Positions 1-9,158 are shown, numbered from the stretch's first letter. The stretch is DNA of 27,609 nt from Elusimicrobiota bacterium (GCA_028869495.1 JAGWRY010000012.1:1-27609), one strand, 5' to 3'. Numbers and translations: made by a program. The notes: generated from the letters alone by a model not told the origin.

Positions 1-288
1 CAGAGGCGTCACCGCCAGGTGGAAGAGGCTGGGAACCGACTGCATGGTCACGGCGATCGGGACAGAGACGTCGAGCGTTACCGAAGTCGTGGAACTGGGA
101 GACAACTGGAAGTGCGTTCCCGTGGCGACCAGCACGTCTTTTGGCGGCGAGGGCAGGTCGGTGACGCTCAGCAGGCGATGGGGAAGCGCCTGCGCGCGTG
201 CGCACGGCGCGAAGACCAAGCAGGACGCAGCACCCGCAAGGAGGGCGACAACAGCGCGACGGCGACTTCGCGGGGGCATGGCGGCCAT
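1..288 (-). CDS. secreted protein, N-terminal part only (cut by window edge)
   Basis: An open frame of 96 codons runs leftward from ATG at 288 to the window edge without a stop. Residues 1-33 form a typical Sec signal peptide: an Arg-rich start, then a hydrophobic stretch (AVVALLAGAASCLVF), then a cleavage-like site after ARA. The mature part begins QALPHRLLSVTDLPSPP and is rich in Ser, Thr, Val and Pro, like extracellular beta-sandwich proteins. No domain can be named from the visible part. A second ATG at 279 is possible. A promoter-like pair lies upstream at 317-344, so the gene diverges from the large secreted protein at 480. The export call is fairly safe; the function is unknown. Confidence 0.7.
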   Translation of the reverse strand, partial: MAAMPPRSRRRAVVALLAGAASCLVFAPCARAQALPHRLLSVTDLPSPPKDVLVATGTHFQLSPSSTTSVTLDVSVPIAVTMQSVPSLFHLAVTPL

Positions 289-316
289 TGGTTTCCGCAA
301 ATCGAGCAAGCAATTC

Positions 317-344
317 AATTTAGCTCGGTTCTCTCAGGCGTCAA
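317..344 (-). promoter_or_regulatory. sigma70-type promoter for the gene at 1-288
   Basis: On the minus strand TTGACG (344-339) is followed after 16 bases by TAAATT (322-317), about 29 bases upstream of the ATG at 288. The -35 box matches the consensus at five of six positions; the -10 box is weaker. Nothing else in the gap suggests another start. Confidence 0.45.
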
Positions 345-434
345 GACCCCCCTATACGACGGACCCACTCCTCGTCGAGGAATTCGCCTTCCCCTGGCGA
401 TCTCAACCAAATCTCAACCTCGGCGACCGGCCCC

Positions 435-463
435 TTGCGCGCCCCGGACGCGGCCCTTACACT
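435..463 (+). promoter_or_regulatory. sigma70-type promoter before the large secreted protein
   Basis: TTGCGC (435-440), a 17-base spacer and TACACT (458-463) make a reasonable promoter. The TTG of the -35 box is also the first possible start codon of the frame, which warns against starting the protein there. The predicted transcript start near 470 lies very close to the GGGAGGA at 464-470, so either this promoter or that ribosome site may be spurious. Confidence 0.4.
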
Positions 464-479
464 GGGAGGACCGGTCCCC

Positions 480-3400
480 GTGCGGCCGGTCCAGATGCTC
501 AATCGGTCGCAGACGGCGCTGCTGGTGCTGGCGGCGTCCCTATTGGGGACGTGCGTCCGGGCGGCCGATTTCGTGTCCGGACAGAACGCATCCGTCGTCA
601 TTGGGGAGGGCGACTATGATTATCACTATAACAACGTCCCCTCTTCGAACCGCGTCGTGGCGCAGCTGACGGGCGCTGCATTCGATGCTTCCGGAAATCT
701 TTGGGTATCCGACTCGTATGCCAACAGGGTACTCCGCTTCTCGGTGGGCTTCTCGAGCGGCATGAATGCGGACCTCGTCATCGGCCAGGCCGACTTCGTC
801 AGCTCCGCCGCGGCGACAACGATCAATGGTCTGCATGGCCCCGGTTCCATTGCCTTCGATAGTTCCGGGGACCTGTGGATCGTGGACGCCTCGAACAGCC
901 GAATTCTGGAGTACCGCCCTCCCTTCTCGGACGGGATGTCGGCCTCGCTCGTGATCGGCGAGCCGGATTTCACCAGCGTCAGCACTGGAACAAGCCAGAA
1001 CTCCTTGTATCTGATAGGGACCGGACAGGAAATCGCGTTCGACCCTGGCGGTAATCTTTGGCTCGCCGATGGTGACAATAATCGCGTCCTTCGCTTCTCG
1101 AAGCCGTTCTCCAACGGCATGAACGCCGACTTGGTCCTGGGACAGAGCGTATTCACGAGCACCTCCAGCGACTTGAACTGTGATCAGGGTTTTCCATACA
1201 CACAATCGGCGAACGGACTCGGTCAGCCCGGCGGTCTGGTATTCGACAGCAGCGGCGACCTGTGGGTCTCTGATCCATCTGGCGGAATCCGTGAATTCGT
1301 CCCCCCCTTCACGACGAACATGAACGCCACCACGGCCCTCGGCGCTCCGAATCTGACCACTTGCGTTTCCCTAGCGCCGACGCAATCTTCGATGTACTCG
1401 CCGTACGGAGCGACGTTCGACAGCCTTGGCAACCTCTGGGTCGCTTCGGAAGTGGAGCAGCGCGTGCTTCGGTTTTCCCCGCCGTTCAGCACCGGCATGA
1501 ACGCCTCGCTCGTCCTGGGACAGAGCGTGTTCACCAGTTCCAACACCAATAATGGGCCGAGCTACACGCCGGAACCGATCAACGTGGCGATCAGTTCCGG
1601 AAGGATCGCGGTCGCGGAGCTGACTCCAGACAATTTCTTCGGCGGCCCCAGAGTGACCCTATTCGACATCGTTCCCGACAGCGCGTCCGATCTGGCGGGC
1701 GTCTCCGCGTCTTCTTCGAGCCGTCTGGGCCTGACCTGGACGGCGACGGGCAACCCCTACGGCGCCTTCTTCTCGGGCGAGTACGCAGTTCAGTACTCCT
1801 CGGACCCGCTCTACTCGGCCTACAGCACGACGACGGCGCAGGTCGCCATATCGACGGCCAACGTGACGCCGCAGGACGCGCAAAGCGCTCTCGTCGACGG
1901 TCTTCAGGCCAACACGACCTATTTTTTCCGTCTTTGGAGCGCCAACCTCGGCCAGAATTGGTCGGGCGTGTCCAACGCCGCGACGGCGACCACGCTCTCT
2001 CCGCCTCTCGCCGCGGGCGTCCCCGCCTTCCTCGACGTCGCGCTATCAAGCGTGTCAGCCCAATGGGTCGCCCTGCCGGCGAGCCCGTCTTCGGCGACGG
2101 CCGAGGGCTACACCGTGGAAGCCTCCAGTACAGACTTCAACGGGCAGGGGACCGTCTTTTCGAGCGCGACGACGGACGTGGCGCAAAGCACCTTGACCGT
2201 CTCCGGGCTGAGCCTCAACACCACCTATTACTTCCGCGCCGAGAGCCTCAATTGGACCGGGGAGGCGAACAGCACCAGCCTGGGAGCAATGGTGACACTG
2301 GCCACCGCACCTTCGGGCGCAAGCCTTACCGTTGTCTCCTCAGCCTCCGCGACACTGCAATGGTCGGCCGGCGGAAATCCCCCGAGCACCGCCTATGAGA
2401 TGTCCCTCTCAACGGACGTCTTCTCGACCAGCGCCTCGACGCCCATCGCCTTCTCCACCGACTGGACCAGCACCTCCGCCGTCCTTGGCGGGCTGTCGGA
2501 CGCGACGACCTACTACTTCCGCGTTCGGGCCGAGAATTTCGCGGGCGTCGCCACTGGATTCTCCGCCGTGGTCTCGACGCCGACCCTACCCGGGCCCGTC
2601 ACCGCTCTCTCGACGGCGGCTCCGACCACGACCTCCCTGATGTGGAGTTGGACGGGCACGACCGGCGCCGCCTTACGTGACTACGAGGTCGTCTCCAGCT
2701 CGGACGGCGCCATCTTGGGGACCCCGCCGACGGCGAGCTTCTCTCTGACGGGACTCTCGACCAACACGGCCTACGGCGCGCGCGTCGCCGGCGTGGACGC
2801 CTCGGGCTCCGGTCCGCTGTCATCCGACGCCACGGCCTACACATTGGCCGCAAAGCCCATCTCCTCGACCTTCTCCGCGGTCTACGTCTCGAGCCTCACG
2901 CTGGCCTGGAACGCCGACGGCAACCCAGCGGGAACGACGTTCCAGATCGCCCGCTCCACCGACGGCGCGTCGTACTCGACGCTCGCGAGCACGACATCGG
3001 CCTCTTACACCGACGCCGGGATCGGGAACGCCACGTACTATTACGAAATCCGCGCGTTTAACGGCGATAGCGTGGCGAGCGCCTATGACGTCGTCGTCAG
3101 CACGTACCTGAGCGGCCAGCCCCCCGGTTCGCCCAGTGGGCTCGTACTGACAAACTCCAGCACGGCCGTCACCCTGACGTGGAGCGCGTCGCCCGGACCG
3201 AACCTGCTCCAGTACGACATCTACTGGGACGCGGGCACGGGAAGCGTCAACTACGCAGCAACCTTCTCGACCGTCGCGGCCTCGACCACTTCGTTCACGA
3301 CAGGGCTTCTGACGCCGGGAACCTACTTCTTCGCCGTGCGGGCCAAGAATGCGGACCTTCTGGAGGACCAGAACACCAACGTCAAGGCGGCGATCACCGT

Positions 3401-4559
3401 GGTCTCTGCCGACCCCATCTCGGACTGGATGCAGACGCGGGTGGCCTATCCCGCCTCAGGAAAGACCGTCTGGGGCAACGCGGTCACCTTGGGCGCCGCG
3501 CTCGTGCGCGGAAACCTCGCCGGAATCACCCAGGTCCGCTTCGATTATCGGGCGTCCACCACCGCGGCCTGGACGCCGGTCGTCGCCAACAACACGAACA
3601 ACCCCGTCCTCTCGCCGCCCTTCGACCTCCATTGGAACGTGACCGGGCTGAGTGCCGGGGACTACGAAGTGCGCGCCGTCGCGCGCAACGCGCTCGGCCA
3701 GGACGACCCCGATCCCCCCGCCGCGAACGTCACCGTCGGCTCGGTGAGCCCGGACATCACCGAGACGCTCACAGGCTCGTCCTTCCAGCACTACGAGAAC
3801 GTCCAGAACGGCGTCGCCGGCGACATCTTCCTGGCCGGGGCCGACGGCTCGCACACCATGGAGGTCAAGCTTCCGGCCGACGCCCTGGGCGCCTCGACCT
3901 CGACCGTCATCGAGATCACCGACCCCGCCCCCTCCTTGCCGGCCGTGCCCGGCGACCTTTCCGCGGCCGGGATCACCGTCCAGATCGTCCTACAGAACGG
4001 GCAGACGGCTCTCAGCGATCCGGCCCAGCTCACCGCGACGTATCAGGACTCCAACGGCGACGGCCTGGTGGACGGCACCGAGGCCCGCGACGACCGCCTC
4101 GCCTTCCTGGTCTACCAGTCCGCCGACGGGAGCTGGAAGGCCGAAAACACGACGACGTCGAACCTCGCCGATCACAGCGTCACCGTCGCGACCCCCCATT
4201 TCAGCGTCTTCGGCGTCTTCGCCTCCGCCGCCTCGGCCCTGGACCATGTGCGGGTCTACCCCAATCCATTCCGGCCGGACGGCAGCGATCCCGATCAGGG
4301 CAAGCCCTACAGCGTCGGCGATCCGAACTCCGGGATCATCTTCGACAACCTGACCCAGGGCGCGCGCATCCGCGTCTACGACGTGACGGGCGCGCTCGTC
4401 TGGCAGACGACCTCCCAGGTGACCAGCGGGAAGGTCCAATGGGACGCGCGCAACGAGAGCGGCCACGAGGTCGCGACCGGCGGCTACCTGGCCGTCGTCA
4501 CCGACTTGGCGACGGGCCGCAGCGTGGTGAAGAAGATTGCGATCATCCGCCACCATTAG
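480..4559 (+). CDS. large secreted NHL-repeat / fibronectin III protein with C-terminal T9SS/FlgD-like domain
   Basis: A protein of about 1359 residues, predicted to be exported and surface-attached or released. I prefer GTG at 480, nine bases after GGGAGGA; ATG at 495 is an alternative. Order of parts: signal peptide (about 1-28, ending CVRA); about five NHL-like repeats of roughly 75 residues (about 60-390) with the recurring pattern FDxxGNLWVxDxxNxRVLRF then PFSxGMNAxLVxGQ, expected to form a beta-propeller; about six fibronectin type III domains (about 400-975) with repeated TTYYFR strands; an Ig-like segment (about 980-1090); a region with an acidic DSNGDGLVDGTE loop that may bind calcium (near 1200); and a final domain (about 1255-1359) that starts VRVYPNPFRP and contains IRVYDVTGALV, as in T9SS sorting/FlgD Ig-like domains. 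The stop overlaps the next gene. Adhesion or substrate binding is inference. Confidence 0.88.
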   Translation: MRPVQMLNRSQTALLVLAASLLGTCVRAADFVSGQNASVVIGEGDYDYHYNNVPSSNRVVAQLTGAAFDASGNLWVSDSYANRVLRFSVGFSSGMNADLVIGQADFVSSAAATTINGLHGPGSIAFDSSGDLWIVDASNSRILEYRPPFSDGMSASLVIGEPDFTSVSTGTSQNSLYLIGTGQEIAFDPGGNLWLADGDNNRVLRFSKPFSNGMNADLVLGQSVFTSTSSDLNCDQGFPYTQSANGLGQPGGLVFDSSGDLWVSDPSGGIREFVPPFTTNMNATTALGAPNLTTCVSLAPTQSSMYSPYGATFDSLGNLWVASEVEQRVLRFSPPFSTGMNASLVLGQSVFTSSNTNNGPSYTPEPINVAISSGRIAVAELTPDNFFGGPRVTLFDIVPDSASDLAGVSASSSSRLGLTWTATGNPYGAFFSGEYAVQYSSDPLYSAYSTTTAQVAISTANVTPQDAQSALVDGLQANTTYFFRLWSANLGQNWSGVSNAATATTLSPPLAAGVPAFLDVALSSVSAQWVALPASPSSATAEGYTVEASSTDFNGQGTVFSSATTDVAQSTLTVSGLSLNTTYYFRAESLNWTGEANSTSLGAMVTLATAPSGASLTVVSSASATLQWSAGGNPPSTAYEMSLSTDVFSTSASTPIAFSTDWTSTSAVLGGLSDATTYYFRVRAENFAGVATGFSAVVSTPTLPGPVTALSTAAPTTTSLMWSWTGTTGAALRDYEVVSSSDGAILGTPPTASFSLTGLSTNTAYGARVAGVDASGSGPLSSDATAYTLAAKPISSTFSAVYVSSLTLAWNADGNPAGTTFQIARSTDGASYSTLASTTSASYTDAGIGNATYYYEIRAFNGDSVASAYDVVVSTYLSGQPPGSPSGLVLTNSSTAVTLTWSASPGPNLLQYDIYWDAGTGSVNYAATFSTVAASTTSFTTGLLTPGTYFFAVRAKNADLLEDQNTNVKAAITVVSADPISDWMQTRVAYPASGKTVWGNAVTLGAALVRGNLAGITQVRFDYRASTTAAWTPVVANNTNNPVLSPPFDLHWNVTGLSAGDYEVRAVARNALGQDDPDPPAANVTVGSVSPDITETLTGSSFQHYENVQNGVAGDIFLAGADGSHTMEVKLPADALGASTSTVIEITDPAPSLPAVPGDLSAAGITVQIVLQNGQTALSDPAQLTATYQDSNGDGLVDGTEARDDRLAFLVYQSADGSWKAENTTTSNLADHSVTVATPHFSVFGVFASAASALDHVRVYPNPFRPDGSDPDQGKPYSVGDPNSGIIFDNLTQGARIRVYDVTGALVWQTTSQVTSGKVQWDARNESGHEVATGGYLAVVTDLATGRSVVKKIAIIRHH

Positions 4560-5499
4560 CGTCGTCGCCGTGCTGCTTGCGGCCCTGTCCCCGCCCGCGC
4601 TTGCCGCGGGCTCGGCCGGTGCGACGCCGTTCAGCTTCATCCGTCTCGATGCCGACGCTCGTCCCGTCGCCCTGGGCGGCGCGTACACGGCGGTGGCCAA
4701 CGACGCCAATGCTCTGCTCTACAACCCGGCGGGCCTGGCTCTCCTGCCCAGCCATCAACTGACCTTGATGCATAACCAGTTCGTTCAGGGGCTGACGCAA
4801 GAGTACGCCGCCTTCGCCTATAACATCGGCGAGAACGACCAGTACAACGACACGCGCTACGGCGACGGCTTCACAGGCCTGCGCCAGGGCTGGGGCGTCA
4901 TGCTCGACACCTTGAGCTTCGGCAAGATCCAGCGGACCACCGTTTCCAACCCCGACGGAACCGGCCTGTCCAGCTTCGGCCTGCGCGACTCGGCGGTCTC
5001 GTTCGGCTATGGACTGCAGGTCCTGCCGGGACTGGCCGCGGGGGCCGCCTTGAAGGGGCTCGACGAGACCGTCGACAACGTCTCGCTATGGGCGCCGGCC
5101 GCCGACCTCGGGCTCTATTACGCCCCCCACGGCCTGCCGCTCACCTTCGGGCTGGCCGCGCAGAACCTCGGTCCCGGGGCGAAGATGCAGGGCACCACGG
5201 CGACGGAGCCGCTCCCCGCGACCGCGCGCCTCGGCGCGGCCCTGCGCTGGGGAACCGGCCTCGTCTCGGTCGACGGAGTCGAGACCCGCGACGGACGCCC
5301 CAGCATCCACGGGGGCGCGGAGTTCGTCGCCTACAAGCGGCTGGCCCTGCGGGTCGGCTACGACGGCGCCAACCAGGCGGGTCCGGGAGTCACGGCCGGT
5401 CTCGGCGTCCTGTTTCCCGGCGCGTCCGTCAACTACGCTTTCGTCCCGTTCGGCGAGCTCGGCGATGCGCACCGCATCAGCTTGGAGCTCCACTGGTGA
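4537..5499 (+). CDS. PorV/PorQ-family outer-membrane beta-barrel protein
   Basis: A protein of 320 residues starting at TTG 4537, 23 bases inside the end of the upstream gene, so the two are probably translationally coupled. Residues 1-24 are a signal peptide (VVAVLLAALSPPALAA). The mature N-terminus carries the family hallmark: RPVALGGAYTAVANDANALLYNPAGLALLPS, split here by description into the glycine-rich turn and the NPAGLA motif at about 45-70. The rest has alternating amphipathic strands with many Gly and aromatic residues, as in FadL-like barrels. In Bacteroidota PorV shuttles proteins with C-terminal sorting domains to the attachment complex of the type IX system. Its place right after a gene with such a C-terminal domain suggests a matching role, but homologs in other phyla are uncharacterised. 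It ends four bases before the convergent regulator gene, with no terminator visible. Confidence 0.82.
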   Translation: MRSSATISVVAVLLAALSPPALAAGSAGATPFSFIRLDADARPVALGGAYTAVANDANALLYNPAGLALLPSHQLTLMHNQFVQGLTQEYAAFAYNIGENDQYNDTRYGDGFTGLRQGWGVMLDTLSFGKIQRTTVSNPDGTGLSSFGLRDSAVSFGYGLQVLPGLAAGAALKGLDETVDNVSLWAPAADLGLYYAPHGLPLTFGLAAQNLGPGAKMQGTTATEPLPATARLGAALRWGTGLVSVDGVETRDGRPSIHGGAEFVAYKRLALRVGYDGANQAGPGVTAGLGVLFPGASVNYAFVPFGELGDAHRISLELHW

Positions 5500-5503
5500 G
5501 CGT

Positions 5504-6733
5504 TCAACTCCGGCAGGCCTCCGCGTCGAAACGGTAGGCCGCCTCGCCGTTGACCGGCACGATCAGGCGGCCGTGTGAACCGAGCTTCGCCCGCATATGG
5601 CTGACGTGGGACTTGATCGTGCTCGATCTCGGATCCGGGATGGTCGAGGAGCGGGAGACTTTGCGGTGGATAAGGCCGCGATCGAGCGGGCGACCGCGGG
5701 CGCTCATCAGCAGGAATAGGATTCCCGCCTCCGTCTTCGTCAAGGCGATGCCTCCGGGATCGTCGCCGACGTGGAAGCGATGCGCGCGGCAATCGAGGGT
5801 CGCGCGCCCGACGACGAGGCGGTCGTTGGCGTCCATGAGAAACCGGGTGCGGCGCAGGAGCGCGTTGACGCGCGCGCAGAGGACCTCGTTGGGCGGAGGC
5901 TTGACGAGGAAGTCGTCGGCGCCGATGTTCAGGCACTGGACATGCTGGCTCTGCCGGGCGTCTCCGGTCAAGATCAGGATAGGGAGATACAACGCGGACG
6001 CGACATTCTTCTCGCGGATGGCGCGGCAAATCTCGCGCCCGTCGGTTTCCGGCATGTGCAGGTCCAGCACGATCAAATCCGGATACTCGGTCATGGCGCG
6101 GCTGACGCCCGCCTTTCCGTTGTTCGCCCAATGGACCCGATAGCCGTCCTGCTTGAACAGCTGACCAAGGAGCTCCGCCATTTCGGCCTGGTCGTCGATC
6201 ACGAGCAACGTCGGAGCGATCGGAGAGGAGAGCGAACGGCCGTCCTTTGCGGGGGCCTCCTGCGGCGAAGACGAAGAAGGCGGCCGCTCCAGCGTCGCGA
6301 CGGCCGGTTCGGCCTCCGGCGCGCGCTTGGCCGATGCGGGCAGGAGAGCGCGGACATGGCGCTCGAGAGACGCGGCGGAGGAGGGCGCTTCGCCGATCTC
6401 GATCTTGCTGAAGAAATTGCGCGCTCCGCAGGCCAGGGCAACGCGCTCGTCATCCGGCTCCAGGCGCTGCCCCGAAATGACGATGACGGGAATCTCCCGC
6501 GTCTGTCTGGACTTGCGGAGAATCGCAAGCGTAGCGCGTCCGGAAAGGCTGCCTGGAAGAATCCAGTCCAGCAGGATCAAGTCCGGCGGTCGTGATCGGC
6601 AAAACTCCAACGCGGCCATCCCGCTGGCCGTATAGGCGGCATCGAGCCCCATCAACCGCAGACGGCGCACCAACGGGTCGGCGTAGGAGGCGTCGTCGTC
6701 TACGACGAGGACCAGGGGCATGGGTTCGAGCAT
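5504..6733 (-). CDS. orphan response regulator: REC-REC-winged helix
   Basis: About 409 residues from ATG 6733. An upstream TTG at 6781 would extend the frame, but that TTG is the -35 box of a promoter, so it is rejected. ATG at 6721 is the other option. First receiver (about 6-130): acidic pocket DDD at 12-14, phosphoacceptor D56 in LILLDW, K110. A Pro/Ser-rich linker (about 136-172) follows. Second receiver (about 174-295): D180/D181, D224 in LIVLDLHMP, T256, K278. The C-terminal domain (about 307-403) has the OmpR/PhoB-type winged helix with LTKTEAGILFLL and IKSHVSHMRAKLG. Both receivers keep their key residues, so both may be phosphorylated. No histidine kinase is adjacent. It has its own promoter and is convergent with the PorV-like gene. 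Targets unknown; the call is firm. Confidence 0.92.
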   Translation of the reverse strand: MLEPMPLVLVVDDDASYADPLVRRLRLMGLDAAYTASGMAALEFCRSRPPDLILLDWILPGSLSGRATLAILRKSRQTREIPVIVISGQRLEPDDERVALACGARNFFSKIEIGEAPSSAASLERHVRALLPASAKRAPEAEPAVATLERPPSSSSPQEAPAKDGRSLSSPIAPTLLVIDDQAEMAELLGQLFKQDGYRVHWANNGKAGVSRAMTEYPDLIVLDLHMPETDGREICRAIREKNVASALYLPILILTGDARQSQHVQCLNIGADDFLVKPPPNEVLCARVNALLRRTRFLMDANDRLVVGRATLDCRAHRFHVGDDPGGIALTKTEAGILFLLMSARGRPLDRGLIHRKVSRSSTIPDPRSSTIKSHVSHMRAKLGSHGRLIVPVNGEAAYRFDAEACRS

Positions 6734-6752
6734 TTTCGGGAGGACCTGCAAG

Positions 6753-6781
6753 TATTTAGCAGGAACACGAAGAGTTGTCAA
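6753..6781 (-). promoter_or_regulatory. consensus sigma70 promoter for the REC-REC regulator
   Basis: TTGACA (6781-6776), 17-base spacer, TAAATA (6758-6753) on the minus strand. The -35 box is perfect and the -10 matches at five of six positions. Transcription should start near 6746, leaving a leader of only about a dozen bases before ATG 6733. The promoter shows that the regulator is not simply the tail of the SagB operon upstream. Confidence 0.75.
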
Positions 6782-6817
6782 TTGTACGGGGGTAAATTTG
6801 CGGTAATGCCGAGCGCG

Positions 6818-7867
6818 CTAAGTCCGAAGAACGCGCGGGCGGCCCACCACGCTCAACGTCAGGAAAGATTCGTCGACGCCGTCGATGTCCAGACACGACT
6901 CCGCCGCGGAGTGGCTGAGCGCGTAGGTCGTGCAGGCGCCCAGGTTCAGTGCATTGGCGGAGACGTACAGGCTCTGCGACAGGTGCCCCACATCGCAGAA
7001 TACGGTGCGCGAAACGTACTCGTGACGATACTTGAACATGGTCCGCGCCCAGACGGCCGTCATCAGGAAGGCGGCCGAGACGCCGCGGATCCACTCCTGG
7101 CCGTTGCCGATGCGGCGGACGAGGCTGGAGAAATCCCCCCTCTTGAGCAGTTCCAGGGCGTGGCGGCGCACGCTGTAGTGGTAGAGGCCGGGAGCGAGGC
7201 CCTCGACGTCGATGACGACCGGATAGACCTCCACGGGATGACGGTTGCCGCCGGAGTAGCTCGTCTTCTCAAGCAAAGTTCCCCAGGGAGCGGGATGGAC
7301 CTTCTCCTGTTCGCCCCAGGTCAGATGGAGGATCTCGCTCAAGGCCGCCTTCGAGATCGAACCGCCTCTAAAATCGCGACAGTTGCGGATGCGGGAGAGC
7401 GTCCGGTTCGTCTCCGACACAAGGGCGGGACGGACAAGAGCGATCCTCCGCCGACCTTTGTAGTCCTTGTAGAGCGCGGGCTGGCGTCCGGCGCGCATCA
7501 GCCCTTCCGCATGCCTTAGGCGCCGGGTCTGCGGCTGATAGCGATGCGCGTCCTTGGTGCCGAAGACGTACTGTCTGGCGGAGTGGCCCCAAGGCCAGCG
7601 CGCGAGACGCCGCTCCGCCGGACTCGTCGCGGTCTTCAGGAAGCCCATCTTCCGCAGTAGGCCGATCGCGCGGCGAACGTGTGGGCCGTCCTCACCGGCC
7701 GCGCGAACGACGCGCTGAATCTTGGTGGGGCGCGAGAAACGTTCCAGCAAGCCCACCATGTCCGCGGTGATGGCCGCTCGTCGGCGCGTGAGATAGTCCT
7801 CGCAGACCAACGAGCCGTCTTCCCAGCGGATCGAAAGAGTGGACGAGCGCCGCAGTGTCTCAGGCAT
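6818..7867 (-). CDS. SagB-type (McbC/ThcOx-like) FMN dehydrogenase
   Basis: A protein of 349 residues in the nitroreductase superfamily branch that oxidises azoline rings to azoles in ribosomal peptides (SagB, McbC, ThcOx). The N-terminal part (about 10-80; EDYLTRRRAAITADMVGLLE, then KMGFL) looks like the winged-helix/peptide-clearing module seen in family members. The catalytic part has the expected blocks: TSYSGGNRHPVEVYPVV (202-218), GLYHY (227-231), FKYRHEYVSR (278-287), GHLSQSLYVSANALNLGACT (294-313) and DGVDES (329-334), which build the FMN site. The start overlaps the MFS stop by eight bases, so the two are coupled. No YcaO cyclodehydratase lies in the window. Fold and family are firm; the substrate is inferred to be the small peptide at 9203-9316 or an unrelated compound. 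Confidence 0.9.
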   Translation of the reverse strand: MPETLRRSSTLSIRWEDGSLVCEDYLTRRRAAITADMVGLLERFSRPTKIQRVVRAAGEDGPHVRRAIGLLRKMGFLKTATSPAERRLARWPWGHSARQYVFGTKDAHRYQPQTRRLRHAEGLMRAGRQPALYKDYKGRRRIALVRPALVSETNRTLSRIRNCRDFRGGSISKAALSEILHLTWGEQEKVHPAPWGTLLEKTSYSGGNRHPVEVYPVVIDVEGLAPGLYHYSVRRHALELLKRGDFSSLVRRIGNGQEWIRGVSAAFLMTAVWARTMFKYRHEYVSRTVFCDVGHLSQSLYVSANALNLGACTTYALSHSAAESCLDIDGVDESFLTLSVVGRPRVLRT

Positions 7868-9158
7868 CCGCGATCTCCACGGGAAGGACCTCGGGGCCGC
7901 GCTGGGCGGACTCTGGGGTCTTGGCCGTCAGCGAGCGCAAGGGGCTCAGGAGGCAGACCGCGCAGGCCCCGACTGCGATCCAGCCGGCGAGCTGGAAGGT
8001 AGTCGGCAGGCCCACGGCCTTTGCCAGGACCCCGGCGCCCAGGGCCGCGAAGACGGCGGCTCCTTCCGCGAACGTCGAGAAGACGCCGCCGACGCGTCCC
8101 ATGAGTTCGCGCGGGACGTACCAATGGATGAGGGTGGTGAACACCCCGCGCAAGGCCTTCGCACCTCCCAAGAGCAGACCTGCGCCCACGACCACGACGA
8201 CGGCGGAGGCCGAGGCGCCAGTGACGAAGAGCCCCGCGGCGACGACGGCGGACCACAGCAGGAAAGTGCGGCCGACTCCCAGGTTCTCGACGCAGGCCGC
8301 GGAGGTCAGGGCGAAGACCAGAGCGACCGCGCTGACCGCCGAGACCATCCAACCCACCTCGCGCGGGCTGACGCGCAGGACGGAGCCGTAGTAGAACACC
8401 TGGAAGCTCAGAAAGGCGGTGCAGGCTCCATAGATGAGGACGGCAAGGACCGTCGTCCACAGGAGGGCACGGTTGCGAGTCTTGCGCTCGAACATGAAGG
8501 CGAAGCCTTCCCGGAGCGCCGGAGCCGGGGATGCGGGCGAGCCGCTCGGCCTGGGCGCGGCCTCGGGCAGCCCGGCGACCGCGGCGGCGTTGCCGACCAG
8601 GAGCCCGGCTTGGCACAGCATGGCCCAGAACGGCCCCCGCCAGGCGACCAGCAGGCCGCCTGCGAGCGTGCCGATCATCTCCGCGGCGCCGAAGCCGCCC
8701 TCGTCGAGGGAGTTGGCGAAGGCGATCTCCCCCTTCGGGATCAGCTGCGGGATCATGGTGCGCTTGCCCGCCGCGTGCGCCACGCCGAGGAAGCCCAGTG
8801 CGAGACAGCCCACGGCCAGGAGCGGCAAGGTCAGCGTTTGCGTCAGCCCCATCAGGGCCAGCGCGGCGAAGACCCCGGCCCGCGACAGGGAAGCCGTCAG
8901 CATGACCGAGCGCGGAGAGCTGCCGTCCACCCACCAGCCGGCGACCGCGCTGCCGGCCAGGAGCGGCGCGTAGCCCGAGGCGGCCACGACCCCCATCCAC
9001 AACGCCGAGCCTCTAAGGTGGAGGACCAGGAGCGGCAGGACGACGTACCACATCTCGATCGTCACGTAGGCGAGGCCGTGGCCTCCCGCCAGCCGGGCGA
9101 AGTCCGGGTGGGAGGCGAACAGCCGCCGGGCGCGTCCGATGAAGCCCGATCGTTTCAT
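7860..9158 (-). CDS. MFS transporter (DHA3/macrolide-exporter-like)
   Basis: A membrane protein of 432 residues with about twelve hydrophobic helices arranged as two six-helix halves. The inter-helix 2-3 motif is of MFS type (AGWWVDGSSPRSVML, near 75-88), and the central loop (about 200-220) is Pro/Ser-rich (PRPSGSPASPAPALREG). The whole length resembles MefA-like exporters of the DHA3 group. It starts ten bases after the upstream frame ends, behind a hairpin at 9177-9196, with no clear ribosome site. Its stop overlaps the SagB start, so exporter and dehydrogenase are likely made together. In context it may export a modified peptide; that is inference. Export of an unrelated drug or metabolite is the alternative. 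Confidence 0.85.
   Translation of the reverse strand: MKRSGFIGRARRLFASHPDFARLAGGHGLAYVTIEMWYVVLPLLVLHLRGSALWMGVVAASGYAPLLAGSAVAGWWVDGSSPRSVMLTASLSRAGVFAALALMGLTQTLTLPLLAVGCLALGFLGVAHAAGKRTMIPQLIPKGEIAFANSLDEGGFGAAEMIGTLAGGLLVAWRGPFWAMLCQAGLLVGNAAAVAGLPEAAPRPSGSPASPAPALREGFAFMFERKTRNRALLWTTVLAVLIYGACTAFLSFQVFYYGSVLRVSPREVGWMVSAVSAVALVFALTSAACVENLGVGRTFLLWSAVVAAGLFVTGASASAVVVVVGAGLLLGGAKALRGVFTTLIHWYVPRELMGRVGGVFSTFAEGAAVFAALGAGVLAKAVGLPTTFQLAGWIAVGACAVCLLSPLRSLTAKTPESAQRGPEVLPVEIADA

Noticed and set aside
435..479. Upstream extension of the giant secreted protein from TTG 435
   Set aside because: The TTG is the -35 box of a TTGCGC/TACACT promoter, and the extension would sit ahead of a clean signal peptide.
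3179..4762. 527-codon frame overlapping the end of the FN3 protein
   Set aside because: Arg/Pro/Gly-rich shadow; the other frame has clear FN3 and C-terminal domains.
6734..6781. Start of the REC-REC regulator at TTG 6781
   Set aside because: TTG is part of a perfect TTGACA -35 box with TAAATA 17 bases on; the true start must lie downstream of the transcript start.
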